Shown here one piece after another: positions 1-14,180 of a stretch of DNA of 64,000 nucleotides. Below the pieces are notes generated by a model. The model did no database searches and was not told the origin of the DNA. It worked only from the letters and a program-made list of their open reading frames with translations. Origin of the DNA: Phorcus lineatus. Taxonomy: Eukaryota; Mollusca; Gastropoda; Trochida; Trochidae. The stretch is from assembly GCA_921293015.1 (NCBI GenBank), contig OV121090.1:21094304-21158303 (forward strand), read 5' to 3'. How positions within the stretch are numbered: position 1 is the stretch's first letter; each line of letters opens with the position of its first letter. Both the position numbers and the translations under genes were made by a program.

Positions 1-50
1 TGCAAAATCAAATTAAATGATAAGTAAATATTATGATAATTATAATATAC

Positions 51-142
51 ATCATATGGATGATGTGAGTCACTTTGTGCGAGTACACTTGACGATGAAG
101 ATCGTAGCGAAGTTCAAACATCTTGTAGAGGTTTTCCGACTC
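51..142 (-). CDS. SAMHD1-like gene B, VYSHKV exon (last one inside the window)
   Basis: 92 nt after acceptor ttttggtag, donor AT/gtatat. It encodes [18 protein letters not shown], then VYSHKV. The Arg after FEL aligns with human R366, which gene A lacks; Tyr aligns with Y374, and Ser replaces Q375. The reading continues in an exon left of the window. Confidence 0.88.
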
Positions 143-596
143 CTACCAAAATGGTAAAATACATTTTTATGTACAGATATATTTTTAGAAAATGTCATAA
201 CATGAATAAAAAAAGCGGAAATGACTATAGACGCCCGTCTGGGTTAACTAATGATTATTTTAAATTGATACTTCAAATTTATCCACACTAAAATTTTAGC
301 ATTTTACCGATAAGGGGTTGGTAATATACCAAACCTCAAAGAGAATACCATGATTTATGGATAAAAACGCAGTTTATGCTTACTTCCTACAGGTGGAAAG
401 ATGTTTCGTTTCGGATATTATGTATAAGATACTTGTTTTATAACCTAAATCACGACTGTATTGTAAATACATGTCGTGGTCTTTATTAAGTAGTGATAGA
501 CATTTGAATTACTCCTTTGATAGATTTTCAGACTATTTTGGGATCCTAATATATATAGAGAAATAACTAAGATTTAAATAATAATAATAAAAATAA

Positions 597-665
<69 letters not shown>

Positions 666-689
666 AACTACTACTACTTCTACTACAAT

Positions 690-754
<65 letters not shown>

Positions 755-3700
755 ATAATAATAATAATAACAATAATAAATCTTTGGCTTACTTTGTCGA
801 TTGGTTTGTAGGCTGCTTGTGTTTTGTCTTCCGAGAATAATTACGTAAAGAGTTTTACTTTTGAAAGTAAGATCTGGTAATAGGTTCATATTTGAAAGTG
901 AGATCATAAAGGAGACTTTTATTATAATTTGTATGACCAACAAAACAAATGTATATAAAAAAAAAATTATCCTCGAAAAGTTTGCAAAGTTTATTTTTTC
1001 CACTGACATAAGGCTGACCTTCATCCGTGAACATAACGCTCCCAAATCGGAACGATCTACCTCTGAAGTACTGAGGAATAATTGAAGGTTTTGGTTTGGA
1101 CATCTACGGTTCGCCAAGTGGAGAAAACATTACTCCTTGATCTTCTGCTCTCAGAACAACCTAAAAGTCGGGATTTAATACCTCCCTTCAGTTGGTTCAT
1201 CGAGCAGAAAACCTTGGAGTCTTTTCAATGGATCTCGCACTGCAAATATGACGGGCCTATATGAATACAAACTTCTTAGACAGGTTATTAAACGCTTTAC
1301 CACTTGTTCGTTTGCGCGCCGACCTAATACAAAACGTCACTACGAGCAGATTATAACTGATACGTGTTGAAGTTGTTTGACTTGCATGTCACAGATTGGT
1401 GTGTTAATGATTTCTGCATATGATTCCTACCTATTATGTCCAACATATTACATTTACCTTATCCCTGAAACAGATGTGACTGAAGCCATCATTGTCTATC
1501 AGCACTCGAGAGAAGTTGATCAATCTGATGTAGTCAAAGGTGTTGGTGATGTTCACATGAAGACAGTCTCTTGCAAAATAGTCCCATTTGTCCACGTCGA
1601 CCCCGGTCTCCGTGTTATTGACAATCTCGAGATAAACAAATCAATAGTTAGCTTTTGTAAAGTTTTCGTACTCCTTAGTTTCAATAAATGATAGAACAAG
1701 AAAATGACAGAAGACAACTTGGGCAATGAGACTATTGAAATCTCCCTATTATGAAATTGTTAACATTACATCATATACCTAGTTTACTACGTCATGATGT
1801 GTCACGATAAGCATTTGCCACCTTCTCAGAAAATTCAAAACATGTACGTATTATGAAAATAAATCCACTGCTTGATAAATACTTAACCATTGCAATGAAT
1901 TGATGATTCATACATGATACCTCATTCAGGAAAGTCCATTTCTTATCAGAATAGGCTCCCTGAAAGAAACACAAATCCATAATCGTAAAATAAAATCGAC
2001 AATAATAGTCAAATTCAAATTATGCCCAAAAGAGAAAATATTTGTTAAAGTGGTGGATTTACAGGCATTTTCGAGTAAATGGTATTGATCTAATCACCAA
2101 TCAGATACGATTGAGGTGAAGCCGAATACAAACACAAAAAACGAGCATCTGTCATTTTTGTCCAATATACAAAAATCTAACTTAGAAGAATGCCATTGAT
2201 TAAACCTTCAATATCTAATTTGTTGCAAAGAATAGATTTAGTTTCATTTGAAATGATAATCAGCAGCAAAAGTTTGTCAGCTAGTATTACTTAAAAGGAT
2301 GTTGGCTCCAGTAGTTAATGTTTATCATCGACTCTTATTTAGAGAGATCATGGATACCCTCACATGTATATAAATTTCTTATTGAGTCTCATGGTTTAAA
2401 GAGGAATAGATATATAGGGTCTCCGAGACAAAGGTGTGAACATAATGCATTGTTTAAACTATATACGATTAAATTTTGTTAAACATGAATTTTTCTGGGT
2501 TTAAAAATAATTCGGTGCATCAAATCAAGTATCAAATGTTTTTTATTGATACATTCTAGATTCGATATAATCGTTTTGATTGCATACAACGTATTCATTG
2601 CATACGGAATTACAAGCTTCATTGGTGAGGTTAGGTGCTTTGGGGTTTAACGCCGCTATCAAGTGTATTTCACTTATATCACGGCTGCTAGTGTTATTGC
2701 AGGGAGAAAAGTCGCGACATGTTTGATACTGCGTAATGTGGTGCAACTGAAATTCAATTTACCATTGCAACCAACCTCCTTGCATGACAAGCTTCATGAA
2801 ACATATCTCAAGGGCAAGGAAATACGTTTGTCACTTGCTGGAATCACATGTACATATTTCTGGTTCCATCATTATGATGAGGAAAGTGTCGTCAAAAAAC
2901 AAAACATGGTTAAGTGATTAACTCCAAATATCAATAAAACATGTTCATGTAATGAAAATGCATTGAATAAAACGAAATGCTTCAGGCAGCCTATTGAAAA
3001 TTCGTCCTGATGCATCAGCGTATCTGTATCCTCGAATCTCCTACAATACCCGTTTATCTATCAAGATCCTATTGAAGACTATGTATATGCGTTTTATAAG
3101 GTCTCACCTGACCGTTTCCGCCTTTTGGGTTGATCATGCGTGCGATCATGTTGATGTGGCTCTCATCCAAACCATTTTTCCTAAACGAATCCATGAGGTC
3201 GTTTTCTTGGATGAGATACCTCAGCATATTAACCGAGAGCTGTTCATGCTAAACAGATAAAAAATGTGGAGGCGATTTTAGGTCACACATCCCTGTTTCT
3301 GCTGATAGAAATTATCGTCATGATTAAAGTTTGTTGAATGGAATGAACTTTATAGTTTCCTAGATCAGCTTCAGATTTTGGCACGTTCGTTTATGCCGTT
3401 AATTGCCCTTTTTTTACGAGTTCACCTCTTTGAGGGATACAGTGCCCTTAATCAGATTGTGTACCAAAGCATCGTCTTTATACAGGATAAAGGACACTAC
3501 TCGAGAAATAATCAACAACAAACTCCTCATGAAAAAATTAACGCAAGTTTTATAAATGCAAGAGGTTGTTCCAAACGTTTCTGGCCTTAATATGAAAACT
3601 AACGATTTTGAATATGTTTATGAATCGTTTTCCGACGTAATTTCCCCTGACCACAATGCATTTGGTTAAACAAAATTCTAACATCTTCAACCCATCTTAA

Positions 3701-6700
3701 AAACAGTTATCAACGTAACTATAAACCTAAAAACTCCTTTACTGTTGCAATACGGTTCTAGGAATTTAAATTTATGGCCAATGGGCTCTGTTTCAAGTCG
3801 AGAAACGAGAAAGAAGTGTTGGGAAGCTAGGTCTGGAGAATAAGCGGGTTGTGATACAACACACAATCCCGCACAGCATTGGCTGCAACCTGGGCGTATG
3901 CACTAGAGCATTGTCCTGAAGCAGCGACACACCTTTGCGAAGTTTGCCCCTTCTTTGATCGTTTACTGTAATCGCCGCAGTTCTTTGTAGAGATGTAGCG
4001 ACAGATCTACCTATCGACTTATCGCAATAGCTATTGTACCGATAGTACTTTATCGATCTGTCGATAGTTTCGATAGTTAAGTGAATTTAGACGTGTATAT
4101 GAATCTATAAGTGCTATTCGCTAACAAGTACCAACTGCAACACTTTCTAAGTGACTTGTGAAAGCATAACTGTTATTAAGGTGTATAGGTGCTTAAATTT
4201 ATGAACTTGTCCCGATTGAATGTTTGTCATGAAAATACTTGATTTTTAAATGAAATAGAGACAGACGAGAGGTGAAAATATACGCATTCACTAGACATCC
4301 TTAGTCATGATGCCTTCATATTTTGAAATATTGAAGTATTTCTGGTATTATAACATTGTCTTAATGTCTCAAAGATAACATATGTTTGGATCTTTTTATC
4401 TTCCTTATGGTGTTTCATGGACTTTATGCTTATTTAGTAAAAATTACACGCGAAATGAGTCGTTTAACCTGAATACTTACTGGGATTTCTGTTCCCACCT
4501 TCACTTGCTTCATGTAAAACTTGTCAAACATGTGGGAAAATGGACCGTGTCCTGAAATATTTGCGTCCATTTTTATCATGGCAGTATGACAATTTATTTA
4601 AAAAATCAACCAAATGTCTCCGCGAATTCGACAGTGTAATAAAGATGATAATAATTTGAAAATATGTACTATGAAAACTTTATAATTGTAGATAATACTA
4701 AAGATAATATCATGTTTCATATGTTTCAAGAGATTTGTATCAGTGGGAATTGAGAACTTTTTAACATGTATATTATACACTATATGATTGATTGGTTTTA
4801 TTAATAACTCATTGAGTCAAATAAAGATAGTCCCACTCTGCTTCAATTATGGAATTGAAATTGTAGAACTTTAGGAAATAATATTAAATGATGTTAACGA
4901 TCATTTCGTATTTTGGAACGCAATTGTAGATTTAGTCCTAAATATTCATTTACAATCATCTTCTCCAAATGTTTAAAAAAAATTGTAAATCCTCATTAAC
5001 ATGAGAGCAAATCGTGAAACTACATATAATACATGATATTAAATCCTGTTAACGTCGCATTTCCTGTTTAAATCGCATTACTGTTTATTGTTATAATGTA
5101 TGAAACAACTTCATGAATTACGTCCCTTGCCATATTTTGTTAAGGCTTGGTGTGCAACAACATGTATAACACCTGATGACACATTAATGTGAAAAGGCAG
5201 ATTCATAATCAATACTATAATACATATATAGCGTAGGTAACGAACTGTCTAGGGCCGCGCATCTTGGCGGAGTAAGACAGATTATGAATGGCGTAAGAGT
5301 ACAATTTGTTTTTACCGCTTGAACAAGTTTTTAAAATTATACTTATTACCATTGATATGTTACTACTTAAAAATAAAAAAATAAATCTGACTATAATCCT
5401 ACTACCTAAATCATGACACAGTCCCGCAATCATGACACAAAGCTTGAGCACAGCAAATTCCTCAGGGAGTATCGTTATAGCGCTGGCGGGTGAACGAGTT
5501 TCTATCAAGTGCTTCAGCCAAACACCAGCCAGATGACAAGTTCTGAAGAATGAATGGACGAATGAAACAATCAAACAAATAAACAAAATATCTAAAGGCT
5601 GGAGGACAACGTATCATCATAATAAATAAATTATCAAGTCGGTCGATTGAATGAATAAAATCAAATAATAATAAGTTGTCATGAATCAAACATCGATGTG
5701 TAATATTGGAAAGAACTCGAAAACCAACGTTGCAAAAATACTTCCGCTCTTTTAGAATGAAGTATATAACCTGAATACGTACATATCCGGTTAATAACTT
5801 ACGAGGTAGATTACATGAGTGCGGGACGTTCGTCTTATAAGTGATAAGTATATGAGCATTCGGTGTGGTGAGCACAAGTTCCTTTAACGCATTTTATTGT
5901 TACCCGTTCAATAGCAGTCGTGACGGGTATCGGATATCGGTTGAACACAGAGTTGCATTAATGTATTTTAATACATAAAATTTTTTGGAGCTTCTTACGC
6001 GGAATAACAGATGGTAGATATGTATACGCGTTTTCATTTAAAAATGGATGTGCAATATCGTCTCCCAAGGCCACCATCTTGACAGATTTTATTTTCGGAG
6101 ATGTATATTCATTATATTTTTATTATATTATTTATTTATTTATTTATTTATTCATACATATTTGGTAATATAATTATCTTATCATTTTACGGGCTTTTAA
6201 TTAACAATATTTTATTATTATTTTAAAAATATATCTTATGATAAATTTAATGCTATATTGCCAGTGTCTCATAAGCCAATTTATGGCTGGATGTCAGTTT
6301 TTACTCATGTATAATCATTACGTATATATCTTTTTGTAACTGACCTGTGACACTCAAATAAAATACTTTTGTCTGTCTGTCTTTCTGTATAATCATACTG
6401 AATGTTTTGTTAAGGAAACAAACATAACTGAAGAGTAGAAGGTTATCAATAAATTATTCTAAAACAGCAGATCGGTTACGTCGTAAACTAGAAATTTTCG
6501 AAATCGAATTTCCATCTCGTTGTCGGTAGAGAATAAAAGTAAATGATTACATAAGGAGACAAATGTACAAAGTCAATGATAGGATTTGATAAACATGTCT
6601 TTGTTACCCAGGAGAAGTAGCAAGACTAATGAGGTAAACGAAAATAAATCTTTGCAATTGCAAGGCAGTCTTTTTAAATCAAAAGAAGCAGTTCTTAAAC

Positions 6701-7141
6701 GAACGAAATATGTTCGATTCTAATCCATTCTTTCCCGAGTAGCCCGGTCAGTAGCCAACAGATTTTGATAAAATTGAATTCTATAGAAAGGTAATTTATC
6801 TAGCTTTAATTCTTGGAATATGCCGGCTTGAATGAATATACGGAATGAACATATTGACCAGAATTACGGTTACAGGACCGAGAGGGGTTGATTCGCGCGT
6901 TATACCCCCTTTTAATTTTTTAAAATGTATTTTGTTGTTAGCATTCTTTTTTTCCCAGAAAGTATTATTTTCATTGATACAAATGACTGTGCTCAAAGCG
7001 AGAATGGGTGGCACCATAGTAAACAAACTCAACGGCACCAAGCTGCTTGATGAGACGAAGTCTCTGGAATTGAGGGGTGTCAATGATCTTCACACACAAG
7101 GGTGGAATCATTATGTTGCCATGGATATGGTCGTTGAAAAC
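51..7141 (-). CDS. SAMHD1-like dNTP triphosphohydrolase, gene B (multi-exon, 3' end off the window)
   Basis: Seven exons read on the minus strand: 7141-6981, 5542-5406, 4551-4499, 3248-3108, 1959-1921, 1625-1458 and 142-51. All have AG/GT borders and compatible phases. The joined protein follows the catalytic HD core of SAMHD1, which hydrolyses dNTPs to nucleoside plus triphosphate. It has the DTPQFQRLR segment, the metal ligands in RFEHS, CHDLG and [11 protein letters not shown], then GHGPFSHMF and VYSHKV. Residues aligned to human H167, H206, D207, H210, H215, H233, D311, R366 and Y374 are all present. Human R333, R352, K354 and N358, which belong to the allosteric sites, are also kept. Exon lengths match gene A except exon 2, which is 18 nt longer. 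The first coding exon was not found upstream of 7141, and the part after VYSHKV lies beyond position 1. No stop or frameshift interrupts the seven exons, so it looks functional. Family assignment is firm; the symbol is left empty because this is one of two copies. Confidence 0.9.
143..1457 (-). other. Gene B intron
   Basis: Intron between the [11 protein letters not shown] and VYSHKV exons. Apart from the AAT/ACT microsatellite nothing is recognised. Confidence 0.8.
577..780. repeat. Compound AAT/ACT microsatellite
   Basis: AAT units from 577 to about 663, ACT units to about 753 with a few interruptions, then AAT again to 780. It lies in the intron of gene B between the exons at 1458-1625 and 51-142. 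The long open frame here is a repeat artefact. Confidence 0.97.
1458..1625 (-). CDS. SAMHD1-like gene [12 protein letters not shown] exon
   Basis: 168 nt, phase 0 on both sides, donor AAG/gtaaat. The acceptor is a weak ctcgag. It encodes [20 protein letters not shown], with the third metal ligand (human D311) and K312/Y315/D319, then [12 protein letters not shown] and ICFRDK (human R333, R352, K354). Same length as the gene A exon at 43673. Confidence 0.9.
1921..1959 (-). CDS. SAMHD1-like gene B, 13-codon exon
   Basis: 39 nt after acceptor tttctttcag, donor gtatca, phase 0 on both sides. It encodes [13 protein letters not shown], the counterpart of [13 protein letters not shown] in gene A and of the segment ending FLYE in human SAMHD1. 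It is too short to stand alone; support comes from its identical length, phase and order in gene A. Confidence 0.82.
1960..3107 (-). other. Gene B intron with a gastropod-type repeat scrap
   Basis: Intron. Around 2630-2705 is a degraded 'taacgccgct ... tatcacggc' fragment resembling the dispersed repeat at 14111 and 29630. Nothing else is recognised. Confidence 0.6.
3108..3248 (-). CDS. SAMHD1-like gene B, HEQLS exon
   Basis: 141 nt, phase 0 on both sides, acceptor ctgtttag, donor CAG/gtgaga. It starts [16 protein letters not shown], matching the human HEQG region (H233, E234), and contains [16 protein letters not shown]. Same length as the gene A exon at 40441. Confidence 0.88.
3765..3995 (-). 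pseudogene. Decayed mariner-type transposase fragment
   Basis: Read on the minus strand across several frames, this stretch gives KLRKG, LLQDNA..H, then YSPDLA-like and HFFLVSRL segments. These are typical of the second Asp block and following motif of mariner transposases. At least one frameshift and in-frame stops interrupt it. It lies in the intron of gene B between the exons at 4499 and 3248. No terminal inverted repeats were identified. Confidence 0.75.
4005..4080. repeat. CGATAG-rich cluster
   Basis: Several direct and inverted copies of ctatcg/cgatag within ~75 bases, directly next to the mariner relic. It could be the subterminal repeat zone of a DNA transposon, but no partner end was found. 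Confidence 0.4.
4499..4551 (-). CDS. SAMHD1-like gene [10 protein letters not shown] exon
   Basis: 53 nt after acceptor aaatatttcag, donor gtggga. It encodes [18 protein letters not shown] once the split first codon is completed. Both active-site histidines (human H210 and H215) are present. Same length and phase as the gene A exon at 38523. Confidence 0.88.
5406..5542 (-). CDS. SAMHD1-like gene B, HD-motif exon
   Basis: 137 nt after acceptor cattcttcag, donor gtagta. It encodes [12 protein letters not shown], then [13 protein letters not shown], which carries the His-Asp pair of the HD superfamily. It is 18 nt (6 codons) longer than the gene A exon at 37046. The extra residues lie just before LCVMIAG (around EEFAVLK) and keep the frame. 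Confidence 0.9.
6120..6400 (+). repeat. AT-rich repeat with TTTA run and GTCT tail
   Basis: A TTTA run (about 6129-6152) is followed by AT-rich DNA and, at 6355-6387, 'aaataaaatact...gtctgtctgtctttctg'. The AATAAA plus short GTCT tail resembles the 3' end of a LINE or SINE. The LINE copy ending near 41735 finishes with a similar ctgtctgtctg. It is in the intron of gene B, or just upstream of the exon at 5542. Confidence 0.35.
6981..7141 (-). CDS. SAMHD1-like gene B, exon with N-terminal HD core
   Basis: 161 nt, phase 0 at the 5' side, after acceptor ttttcacag. It encodes [11 protein letters not shown], then DTPQFQRLR and THSRFEHS, ending two bases into a codon before donor gtatca. It is the same length as the gene A exon at 32304. 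The last eight bases differ from gene A, so the HSIG of gene A becomes HSHL across the junction, with the metal-binding His kept. No first coding exon was recognised upstream. Confidence 0.88.
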
Positions 7142-8891
<1,750 letters not shown>

Positions 8892-8914
8892 TGACGGGAC
8901 GGGAGAGAGAGAGA

Positions 8915-11370
8915 TTCATCATTGACTCTACCAATTAAAATACATTATCAAAATACATGTGCTATATCACATTGGTTTTTATATGGGCCACCAAAATGGT
9001 TATGGGTGACATTTACTCTTATGTATACTTATATAAAACCCGAAATATTAAAAAATACCATACTAAACTATACATATTACATACAGAAACTAGACTGTCA
9101 CTCCTTCAAAAAACACCCAAAGCTATTACCCGAACCCAAAACCTTCCCCCCATTATCATGAACCTTTTTATCATTATTGTATCCCCGTAAACACGCAAAA
9201 GGACAGGAGTATTACTGAAGAATTTGCTGTTTATGGTCATATTTGTTTTATTTTTGTTTGTGTTAGTTCTTTCTGAATCGTACTCAGTTACCCAGGCTAT
9301 AATAAAATAGTGTTTAAGAATGTTACAACTACTGTGTACAATACAGAGTATGTTATTGGAGTCAAATGTGTCATACTCAACAAATTGTATCATTTTATCG
9401 AAAAATAGTGGTTGTTTCTGAAATTACCGGTATCCTCTTCGTGAATATTAGTTCAGTATAGTGACAATTAGAAGTAGTGTTTGAAAACCGGACAATGGAG
9501 CGCGTCAATGACTCAAAGGTATTTTTTTAAAAACTTCTTTACAGCAGTCATAAAGACAATTATAACTTGGTAGTGTTGATTAGGTAATTTAACCCATGGT
9601 AATGGAACTAGAGCCCGAAAATTCGACATAACATTTATACACGGTCGTTTTTCGATTGTCATTGAAAACAAGACGATATCATTATTTTGACTTTATGTTG
9701 ATATAGAGTTTACTTTAAGGAAGTGATTTGTACTTGAAAGCATGTGGTATTTTGGCTCTTATCTAAGCCATATAAAAATTTATAAAACATGCTCTGTATC
9801 TCTTTAATACAGTAAGTACCCAGTCAGTACTTATTTATATTGTATTAAATATAATATTATGACAATAAACAATACATAAAAAATTACCTCAATGTCGAAT
9901 CACATAAATGATAAGCTTCCAGACATAATCGAAAAAGCCAGTCCCCTCGAGCCTGTCTTTTCATATACGCATGACACAATGGCTATATAACTAAAAGGTA
10001 ATTCCCCTTACACCAATTGTCGTGTTGGCGACGAGGTTAGCTACAACTAAAGGTTCTATCTACCTAATAACAATCTCATTGATGTGATGTGAAATTTAGA
10101 AATACATTTCAACTGATTAAACAAACATTACAGCAGATATGTCTTTCTTTATTCAAAAGGACTCAAACTTTGTGTGTATTTGCTATCTTTATTTCAATGC
10201 AAAGCTCGTTTAGGAAATGGTTCTTCGCTATTTTAAAGCATCTGAACACTAAAAACCCCTGGATTTGAAAAGAAACCATATTTTAACATATAATAAATAT
10301 ATACAGGCATGTGCTTGGACTGATTAAAGGTTAACAATGCCTATATACAACGATGCAATCGCTAAATAAAATAACTTGGTTCATTAAAGAAGACTCAGCC
10401 GATTCGATTAATGGTTAGCTTTCCCGAATCATACCGAGAAAATTGTGGCTTTTCGAATGATAAACTTTGAGAGGGTGTCTGTGATTGCAGAGGAGGTTCA
10501 ATGCAATGTGTAATAGCTGTGGTTTATATGTATGAAATATCTAAACTTTCACTAATGCTGTCATGAAACGTGGCTCGCTTGAATGATTATCGCCATTGAT
10601 TTCATAAAATATTTTTTTTAAGTCTAAAAAAGAAACTTTGTCTGTTTATGAGTGAATTTTTAGTAAATAGGTTCTTCCTGATCTGTTAACAATCTTTTCA
10701 ACGATTTTCATCAACGTGTTCAATAATTCAATAAATTAGATATTGTTAAAAACACGTTCAATCCAAACCCACTCACTCAATTGAAGAAATTAATATCTCT
10801 AAAAAACGGGCTTACCTTTCCCTTTAAATTTTTCTTGTAGAGATGAAGATGTAAATGGCCTTTTGTGAGACCTTTCATGTTTCAATAATTATGAAAATCC
10901 CGCACCCGCTAAAACATCAAATCGTGCCGATAGCTTGTTGCTGTTTGTCTGGAGTGCGAAGGTCACCCTATACGACCTCTGTTGATCAGTACTCAGATCA
11001 TAAATGCATTTGCGAGCGAGAGGTTCGCCTGATGTCGATGAGATTGGAATATTACTTGGCGAACAATTCTCGCACCTATCACTCTTTAATGATATAACGT
11101 TGGTCACAACTGTATAGATCGATCTTATTTCAAACATTGAGTTGTGATTTAATACATCATTAAACTTACTAAGATACAAGAATAAATGTTGATTGATAAG
11201 GACGATATCATCTACATTGCATGTGCGTTACAACTGAATTTATCTTAATTCTTTCAAAGTCTATATTTTACTTTTAGTCAAATACTTACAAGTCTGTTTA
11301 GACAGACAGTCATGAAAACGAACATGTTCGTATGTTACTAGACATACAAGACATATACAGACTCGACAAC
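8915..11370. other. Intergenic, nothing recognised
   Basis: AT-rich DNA without recognisable coding or RNA features. Several open frames under 100 codons show no family resemblance. Confidence 0.5.
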
Positions 11371-12000
11371 TACAGCTGAATACCGAAGGTTTGTTCACAT
11401 ACCTGCGTATCCTAGTGCAAATATCATGTAATTTGGAATGTCATTGAGGCATCATAGTATTACGAAAAAGAAACAGATAATGTTGAATTTTCAATACCGA
11501 AGTGAAGTTCTATTTTAATTAACGTATACGTATATCATACCCAACACTTAACCATACCAGTTTTGACAGCTCATTAAAGAGACCAGGGGCCAAAATTCCG
11601 AAAACAATTATTTTCATTTTTTCGCTGTATAATCCATTTTAAGTGATCAACAGCTTTAAACACAAGCCATGTTTGTTTAAATGCACTAAGTCAATGTGAT
11701 TGTGCTCATCTTTTTCTCAGAGATTGAAAATGGAATAGTTTAATCGAAATTTCAGGAAATCGGAATTTCGAAAATATGACCCCTTCTGTCTATTTCATCA
11801 TGCCAAAATTCGAATTCTTGCATGAGAATCAAGACGTTTCCAAAATAGGTTCAAGAATGGCTATTTTACACATGGACAATAGATGATGTATCGTCAGTTT
11901 TGCCGAAGTTATTTTATTGACGTCCAAACAAAGCTCAAATTACATGATATTTGCGCTACGATACAGTGGTAAGTGAACAAACTTTTGGTATGCAGCTGTA
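11371..12000 (+). mobile_element. MITE with ~65-bp inverted repeats (TA-CAGCTG ends), copy 1
   Basis: The left end TA-cagctgaataccgaagg runs into tttgttcacatacc and tgcaaatatcatgtaattt. The right end is the reverse complement of a close variant and finishes tgcagctg-TA. TA flanks and the size suggest a Tc1/mariner-type non-autonomous element. A second copy, in the opposite orientation, is at 37534-38163; both share an internal block containing gaccccttctgtctattt. No coding capacity. Confidence 0.85.
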
Positions 12001-13164
12001 ATGTCACAATGACCTAAAAATGTCTGAATAATTCACATCCCGTTATCGTCGCTAATCCTTTCAATCCCTAACAGTACATTGTATCTGTTATCTTCTTTAT
12101 TCAGATTTGTTAATCTCGAAAGCGGCGTTAAACCCCATATCACCTCTCCTTACCTTCACCTTTAGCTTTGTTACGTGCCAAAATATATGTTACAAATTCA
12201 ATTAATCTCATACAAATTTCCAAAAAAGAAATATTGTTTCAACAAAATAAGGATTTTTTCCGATATGTCGAAACAAACATGTTTATCTGTAAGATGACCT
12301 ATTAAACAATTCTAACCATTAGTTGTATATTTATCCGCTATAGATAAGTTTTCAAAAGAACGTTTGACAGATTGACGCGCGCCAGCAGTTCATTTGTCCA
12401 TAGTACATTTAAAAAAATAACGCTTCCCTGCTCTACTCGTTTAGCACTTACAAAGTAATTATTCAGTTTAAGCGAAACTAATTGCTATTAACACAATTGA
12501 TGAATGTTTGACAAATTGGACTCCACTGACATACATGTACTCTATTCAGGCTCAACGCAAACATACCTTCTTGTAGGCACGCTATACCGGTACCGCCCTT
12601 ACTCTCTCACGCCAAGAGGTGTATTGCATGCACTTAAGGAATATATGCAAAGACCAACAATGACTATCGTGTAATAAGTATTGTTCTAGTGATGTCACGT
12701 TACGTTACTGTTTGAACAGTCGTGTTCAGATTCCCGAGGATTTCTTCAGCAATGGCCAGGCTTCTCCGCTAACTTTGACTGGTTCCTGAGAATAATTCAT
12801 GGTACCATTGTCGTCATTTGTGTTAAAGATAAAGGGAATGATAAGACGTAATTGGAATAACGTCTTCCTGAATATGATTAGTGAACAATTTGAATTTGTT
12901 CAGGTAATTTAAAATGTTAATGGCTGTTAGCTCGATTTCAGGGTTATTTTAATCACAAGACTATAAAGTGGGTCGTTGTCATTGATATGACGCGTTGTGT
13001 GCTGAACACAGTTTGGACATGCATTGTTGTATCATTTACAAGTGCTGAGATACGTACTGTACCAATAGGATTAGAGAGGTATAAGTAGCGTTTTGTAGTA
13101 CACGAAATAACAATGACACATAACCAAACATTTATAGAACAAAGACTTACCCATAACAGAAGTA

Positions 13165-13320
13165 TAGTGAGTGAGTGACTTGGGTTGAAAGGTGTTTTCA
13201 ACAATATTTCAGTTATAAAACACGTGGATGAAAAAAATGAATCCAAAAGAGTGTGGACAGATCTGGGAGAAAGGGATCGAGAATATGGGGGATAGAAGGG
13301 CATGATAAGGGAAATGTATC
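13165..13320 (+). repeat. Gastropod-type dispersed repeat, longer diverged copy
   Basis: Starts gtgagtgagtgacttgggtt and contains gtgttttcaacaatatttca and agaaagggat. It matches 48892-49040 over roughly 140 bases with many differences. Confidence 0.6.
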
Positions 13321-14110
13321 AGGCTTTATACATATAAGTTTGCCAAGTATAGCACAATTTCGTGAATATCAAGAAATGGCATCATGGTTGTGCAAAAAAG
13401 TAAAAAATAATTTAACGTCTGCAAACGTGTTCATGTGATACCATAAGAAATAAAAAAAATGGTTGTTTTCTTAACTTCTTTCATTCGCATTCTGGTTGTT
13501 AGTTGCTTAAAAAGTGACCAGTTGGGTAGTTTTGAGGTCAGTGAATGCATCTGAGTACGCAAAATAGTTTCATGTACATAGAGTTCATTCGTGAATATAG
13601 GCCTAGTAAATCGGATAAGCAACCAGCCAGTTCCATCAGTTTCAGAGACTTCGTCGCTCACGCAGATGGGTGCCGTTCGTCTACTGTGCACACATTCGGG
13701 AAAGTTTGTCACATAAGAGAACATCAAATAGCTTATTATATACTTACATGATGAGGATTGAAAAAATACTGCATAACTGTAATGCACTCATTTCATGGCT
13801 TGCAGCATGTTCTTGGTTCAACAGTTAAATTATTAAAAAAATTATATACAGAATTGAAAGGATTATAATGTTGGTACGGTCAATGTGATCCAAAATAAAA
13901 CATGGTTTCTATGTTATTTCCGTAAGTACAAAATGAATCGATAACTCCAATATTTAGTTATCACAAAGTAAATTAATAAATATTGACTGGTTTTTAAGGA
14001 CAATACCCAAGACATCTTAACGTTCCACCCTCTGTGTTTTTATGACCATGTGTGACAAGGCTTCAGGGAGGCCTGCCACACAAAAATCTATAAAACCCAA
14101 GATATTGTAG

Positions 14111-14180
14111 TATAGTGAGTGAGTTATGGTTTAACGCCGCTTGGGCAATATTTCAGCCATTATCAGCGTGTATTGTAGTG
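14111..14180 (+). repeat. Dispersed 'gtgagtgag...taacgccgct...caatatttcagcc' repeat
   Basis: Best copy of a short dispersed repeat in the window: gtgagtgagttatggtttaa, then cgccgcttgggcaatatttcagcc. Related fragments occur at 2630-2705, 12120-12160, 13165-13310, 29630-29697 (reverse), 48892-49040 and 51365-51455 (reverse). The type is known to me from gastropod genomes. Confidence 0.75.

Noticed and set aside
567..773. Val/Leu repeat open frame
   Set aside because: Translation of the ACT/AAT microsatellite.
13431..13787. Minus-strand 118-codon open frame
   Set aside because: Checked as a possible first exon of gene B; no similarity to SAMHD1 or to any family I know, and no fitting donor.
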